15,718 nucleotides of DNA, taken from positions 1-15,718 of the forward strand of contig CAYTPE010000024.1 in assembly GCA_964439885.1 (NCBI GenBank), written 5' to 3'. Below the pieces are notes generated by a model. The model was not told the origin of the DNA. It ran no database searches and was given only the letters and a program-made list of their open reading frames with translations. This DNA comes from CAYTPE01 sp964439885. GTDB taxonomy: Bacteria; Patescibacteriota; Patescibacteriia; Magasanikbacterales; GWA2-37-8. Made by a program: the position numbers and the translations under genes. This document shows positions 13,549-15,718 of this stretch, in pieces (within the stretch, counting starts at the first letter, position 1; each line of letters opens with the position of its first letter).

Positions 13549-14259
13549 TTATGCTTTCCCAATTGTGATTTCTGTTTGTTCCACAACGCCGTTATGAGTA
13601 GCTTTATCACCCGTCTTAGTTCCAACAACCAGCAGCTTATCCGGACTTTGAGGGTTAAAATATACTAAAGTGTTTTCATTTGATACGGGAACAGTTTTTA
13701 TTTTCATCCCCGTTTTTGACTCCAAAGCAGCCACCAGTTCACCCACACGCTCTTCTTGGCCCGGAGTTTCGCTATTGACTACAAGGACAGCAACAGCTTC
13801 GTTTGTTTTATGTCCTTCTGCTTCATCTATTGCGCTCGAGATACGTTCAACAGTATCTGCGATCGGATTATAAAATTTATCACCCCAGTAACCTAAGTTA
13901 TTTGGGTCGTTTCCTGCCACGAGGTGAGCTAAATGCACTTGATCCTTCCCCTTTACAAATAATGCTGCACAGCCAAATAAACCGCTCGTATACAATTCTC
14001 GATCAGACGGCGCAATGGCCATACCACCAACAGCTACATCAACTGGTTTTTTGTCCGGCGTTGAACTATCAAAGCGAGTTATTCTGCGGGCGGATGCAAA
14101 GTCGTGGTCGAAAGGGACGCGCACCCCTTGAATTTTTGGATTGTATGCGTTCAAAAGCTCGGCAGAATGATCGCGGCCGGTTCCATTGATTTCAGAATGT
14201 TGTGGGTGTATTTCGGTTAACATAGTGACGTGCGTTATGAGTGCTTCCTCATCAAACAC
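13549..14259 (-). CDS. Orphan CheD-like (CNF1/YfiH-fold) protein
   Basis: 236 residues, cytoplasmic by appearance. The block VAVGGMAIAP......TSGLFGCAALFVK....HLAHLVAG (75-116) resembles CheD chemoreceptor deamidases. T91, C97 and H112 stand in nearly the spacing of the CheD Thr/Cys/His site: Thr six residues before Cys as in CheD, and His 15 after it rather than 17. The C-terminal TVPVSNENTLVYFNP...KLLVV matches the CheD pattern of an Arg/Asn turn followed by two strands. An N-terminal extension of about 70 residues is not part of that fold. The assignment is inferred from pattern only. I used GTG at 14259; ATG at 14223 is an alternative. AAGGAG at 14293-14288 is too far from the GTG to be its binding site. 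The gene heads an operon with the pseudouridine synthase and gmk. Confidence 0.5.
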   Translation of the reverse strand: MFDEEALITHVTMLTEIHPQHSEINGTGRDHSAELLNAYNPKIQGVRVPFDHDFASARRITRFDSSTPDKKPVDVAVGGMAIAPSDRELYTSGLFGCAALFVKGKDQVHLAHLVAGNDPNNLGYWGDKFYNPIADTVERISSAIDEAEGHKTNEAVAVLVVNSETPGQEERVGELVAALESKTGMKIKTVPVSNENTLVYFNPQSPDKLLVVGTKTGDKATHNGVVEQTEITIGKA

Positions 14260-14331
14260 AATCTCTTTTCTGAACGATCGGTTTTTCTCCTTCTAAGGAC
14301 ATATTTTTTGAAAAGGGTAAAATATGCTTTT

Positions 14332-14360
14332 ATTTTAGCACAAAAAACGCCTTTTGTCAA
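14332..14360 (-). promoter_or_regulatory. Promoter of the CheD-like/rluD/gmk operon
   Basis: On the minus strand, perfect TTGACA (14360-14355), 17 bases, then TAAAAT (14337-14332) with an extended TG before it. Transcription should begin near 14325, leaving a leader of about 65 bases. The leader contains a 16-codon open frame (ATG at 14302, stop at 14254-14252) that ends just upstream of the gene's GTG start. The remainder of the spacer up to the tRNA (14361-14482) shows no gene. Confidence 0.8.
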
Positions 14361-14482
14361 TCAGTGAAGTATGACCACGGTTCCAATGTTTTTTTGCTGT
14401 TCATACTCTATTTCCATACTCAAAATAAGTGGATTCGCAACCACTCAATTTTTGGTTAATCTATGGGCTGATTGAAGAGTTT

Positions 14483-14499
14483 CGTGATGTAAAATCACG
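14483..14499 (-). terminator. Possible hairpin 3' of tRNA-Ile
   Basis: CGTGAT (14483-14488) and ATCACG (14494-14499) form a perfect six-base stem with a five-base loop, two bases beyond the tRNA CCA end. No T run follows on the minus strand, so it may be a processing or weak termination element rather than a classical terminator. Confidence 0.35.
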
Positions 14500-14501
14500 C
14501 T

Positions 14502-14577
14502 TGGTAGGCCTGGATGGGATTGAACCATCGACCCCTGCCTTATAAGGGCAGTGCTCTAACCACTGAGCTACAGGCCC
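14502..14577 (-). tRNA. tRNA-Ile (anticodon UAU)
   Basis: A complete 76-base cloverleaf on the minus strand. Acceptor GGGCCTG/CAGGCCT (one G-U pair), D stem GCTC/GAGC, anticodon stem CTGCC/GGCAG with loop CTTATAA, five-base variable loop, T stem GATGG/CCATC with TTCAATC, A73 and encoded CCA. The anticodon is UAU, which reads the AUA isoleucine codon directly. Most bacteria instead use a CAU tRNA modified by TilS to read AUA. A promoter lies 40 bases upstream. Confidence 0.93.
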
Positions 14578-14623
14578 GCCTTTGCTAAAGCTTCGGCGGG
14601 CAAGCCCGTCGTTCGCGAGCGGA

Positions 14624-14652
14624 ATTATAGCTAAAATGGCTTACTTTGGCAA
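14624..14652 (-). promoter_or_regulatory. Promoter of tRNA-Ile
   Basis: On the minus strand, TTGCCA (14652-14647), 17 bases, then perfect TATAAT (14629-14624). Transcription should start near 14617, about 40 bases before the mature tRNA. The GC-rich leader contains CGGGC/GCCCG complementarity. Confidence 0.75.
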
Positions 14653-14663
14653 GTTTTGATGGT

Positions 14664-14692
14664 TTGCCAACACGGGGAATAATTGCTAGAAT
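14664..14692 (+). promoter_or_regulatory. Promoter of the PAP2 gene
   Basis: TTGCCA (14664-14669), 17 bases, TAGAAT (14687-14692). The start of transcription near 14699 leaves only about ten bases before the ATG at 14709, too short for a usual ribosome binding site, so initiation is nearly leaderless. It is back to back with the tRNA-Ile promoter. Confidence 0.65.
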
Positions 14693-14708
14693 AGCGTAAC
14701 TCACCTCT

Positions 14709-15239
14709 ATGAATTTTAATACTCGACTTTTCTTTACAATTAACCGCTTAGCAGGGAAAAACCACTGGATCGATGCGTTTGGTCAGGCCGGTGCCGAATG
14801 GGTTATCATCGGCATGGTGGCCTGGTATCTGGTTGGTGTTTTCACGTCCCGTGCGCCCGAGTGGCATTTGGTAGTCTGGGCTCTGGTTACCCCGTTTGTA
14901 ACAGGAGCAGTCGCCTTGGCCATGGATTGGCTCATCGCCGAAATTGTGCGAGAGCCACGTCCGGCGGTGACGCATCCTAGCGAGGTGAAGCTGTTGTTTC
15001 AACCGCTCGTGAGTACATGGAAATCATTCCCGTCCGACCACGCCATGGGCGCGTGGCTTATCGTACTCATGGCCTTTATTTTTGGTGTGCCAGGAGCCGA
15101 AGCACTTGTCTTTTTGGCACTGTGGGTTTCGTTTGGTAGAGTGTATGCCGGTGTGCACTATCCATATGATATCCTGGGAGGTTTCGGAGTCGCACTCGCC
15201 ACATCTATTGCCTGCTATGCCGTATTACTACATGTATAA
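14709..15239 (+). CDS. PAP2-family phosphatase, BcrC-like undecaprenyl-diphosphatase
   Basis: This 176-residue membrane protein has the three phosphatase motifs of the PAP2 superfamily: REPRP (81-85), SFPSDHA (106-112) and GRVYAGVHYPYD (143-154, with R144, H150 and D154). The FPSDH form of motif 2 is that of BcrC-type undecaprenyl-diphosphate phosphatases, which recycle the lipid carrier of cell wall synthesis at the outer face of the membrane. The first lysine of the classical K-x6-RP motif is alanine here. Four to five membrane segments are visible (about 31-46, 53-74, 112-127, 130-141 and 155-175). Another lipid phosphate phosphatase activity is possible. The next gene starts six bases after the stop. 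Confidence 0.85.
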   Translation: MNFNTRLFFTINRLAGKNHWIDAFGQAGAEWVIIGMVAWYLVGVFTSRAPEWHLVVWALVTPFVTGAVALAMDWLIAEIVREPRPAVTHPSEVKLLFQPLVSTWKSFPSDHAMGAWLIVLMAFIFGVPGAEALVFLALWVSFGRVYAGVHYPYDILGGFGVALATSIACYAVLLHV

Positions 15240-15245
15240 ATAGCT

Positions 15246-15718
15246 ATGCCTAAAAAAATAATAATAAGTGCTTGTATAATAGGTGTCATATCGATCGTAT
15301 GTGCGGCCATTACGCTCTTCTGGTGTAAGCAGCCTGTTGCTTTGCCTCATGCGCAGCGGACGAGCACGAGTACGGTCGAATCAGATTTTTCGTATGAGTG
15401 CGGTAATGATCTGAAGTGTCTGAAAAGTAATATCTCAACCTGTACCGTTGCGCACGGTACATTCGTGGCTGTACAGCACGATCGAGATAAACTCACCGGG
15501 CAGGATATTTTAAAAACCTTTTCAACAGGGACTGTTGCGTATTCGTTTGATAGGATCGACGAGGATATGGGGTGTTTGTTTCAATTGCATGATCATATTT
15601 CCAATGGCGAGCTCATTAATTTTTCCTGTGTAGCGGAAAATAATGATGAACTAAAAAGTTTTTTTGATGACTGGCAGAATGGCTCGTTTCTCGACAATAG
15701 TATGGCATACTGTAATCC
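15246..15718 (+). CDS. Anchored extracytoplasmic cysteine-containing protein, 3' end cut
   Basis: The frame opens with ATG at 15246 and remains open for 157 codons to the window edge. After MPKK comes one hydrophobic segment (5-27), then a Ser/Thr-rich stretch and an extracytoplasmic part with six cysteines in the visible portion (for example YECGNDLKCLKS and STCTVAHG). I do not recognise the family. It follows the PAP2 gene by six bases and is probably co-transcribed. Six of its first 15 codons are AUA, the codon read by the tRNA-Ile(UAU) encoded just upstream. The cysteines may be substrates of the DsbA-like protein elsewhere in the window; this is inference. Confidence 0.7.
   Translation, partial: MPKKIIISACIIGVISIVCAAITLFWCKQPVALPHAQRTSTSTVESDFSYECGNDLKCLKSNISTCTVAHGTFVAVQHDRDKLTGQDILKTFSTGTVAYSFDRIDEDMGCLFQLHDHISNGELINFSCVAENNDELKSFFDDWQNGSFLDNSMAYCN

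Noticed and set aside
14428..14445. AGTGG/CCACT stem in the spacer before the tRNA-Ile gene
   Set aside because: A five-pair stem with an eight-base loop is expected by chance at this length, and its T-rich tail does not follow closely.
1..15718. Alternative genetic code (UGA as glycine, as in some CPR lineages)
   Set aside because: All recognised genes reach normal family length with UGA as stop, for example the UGA-free full-length uvrA, and none extends sensibly past a UGA.

Overview
The window reads as a chromosomal segment of a small-genome, uncultured bacterium, most likely a member of the Candidate Phyla Radiation (Patescibacteria, Parcubacteria/Microgenomates-like). The basis is the mix of genes: RNase J, a SecG of about 72 residues, a membrane-anchored thioredoxin-fold oxidoreductase next to a cysteine-rich protein with a T4SS-pilin-like double membrane segment, a lone family-5 solute-binding protein on a transmembrane anchor, short intergenic spacers and weak Shine-Dalgarno sites. 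All long genes read through in the standard code, so UGA is not reassigned. The taxonomic call is inference, since no rRNA is present.

Layout. 1-4600 (minus strand): the 5' end of an unknown gene, a terminator, RNase J, tRNA-Leu(CAG), the anchored solute-binding protein and secG, the last with a near-consensus promoter. 4600-11330 (plus strand): a DsbA-like protein, a 560-residue protein with 34 cysteines, uvrA, a small unknown gene bracketed by two copies of the uvrA 3' end, and a DUF4184-type membrane protein, closed by a terminator shared with the convergent rplS. 11360-14580 (minus strand): rplS with its own promoter; a tight three-gene unit (a CheD-like protein, an RluD-type pseudouridine synthase and a divergent guanylate kinase) behind a near-consensus promoter; then tRNA-Ile with anticodon UAU. 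14660-end (plus strand): a PAP2/BcrC-like phosphatase and the start of an anchored cysteine-containing protein.

How it works together. The oxidoreductase and the cysteine-rich protein are seven bases apart and probably form an enzyme-substrate pair for disulfide formation outside the membrane. SecG, the solute-binding protein and the PAP2 phosphatase also serve the cell envelope. The rest is information processing: mRNA decay, DNA repair, rRNA modification, ribosomal protein and tRNAs.

The most unusual signals are: (i) two different dispersed-repeat insertions carried in frame inside the pseudouridine synthase gene; (ii) an imperfect 30-bp copy of the uvrA 3' end, differing only at synonymous positions, flanking a 0.5-kb cassette; (iii) a guanylate kinase whose Walker A lysine is glutamate; (iv) an orphan CheD-like protein with the catalytic Thr/Cys/His spacing nearly kept; (v) tRNA-Ile(UAU), which is rare in bacteria. 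Six promoters have a -35 and a -10 box exactly 17 bases apart, so regulation can be read unusually well here.
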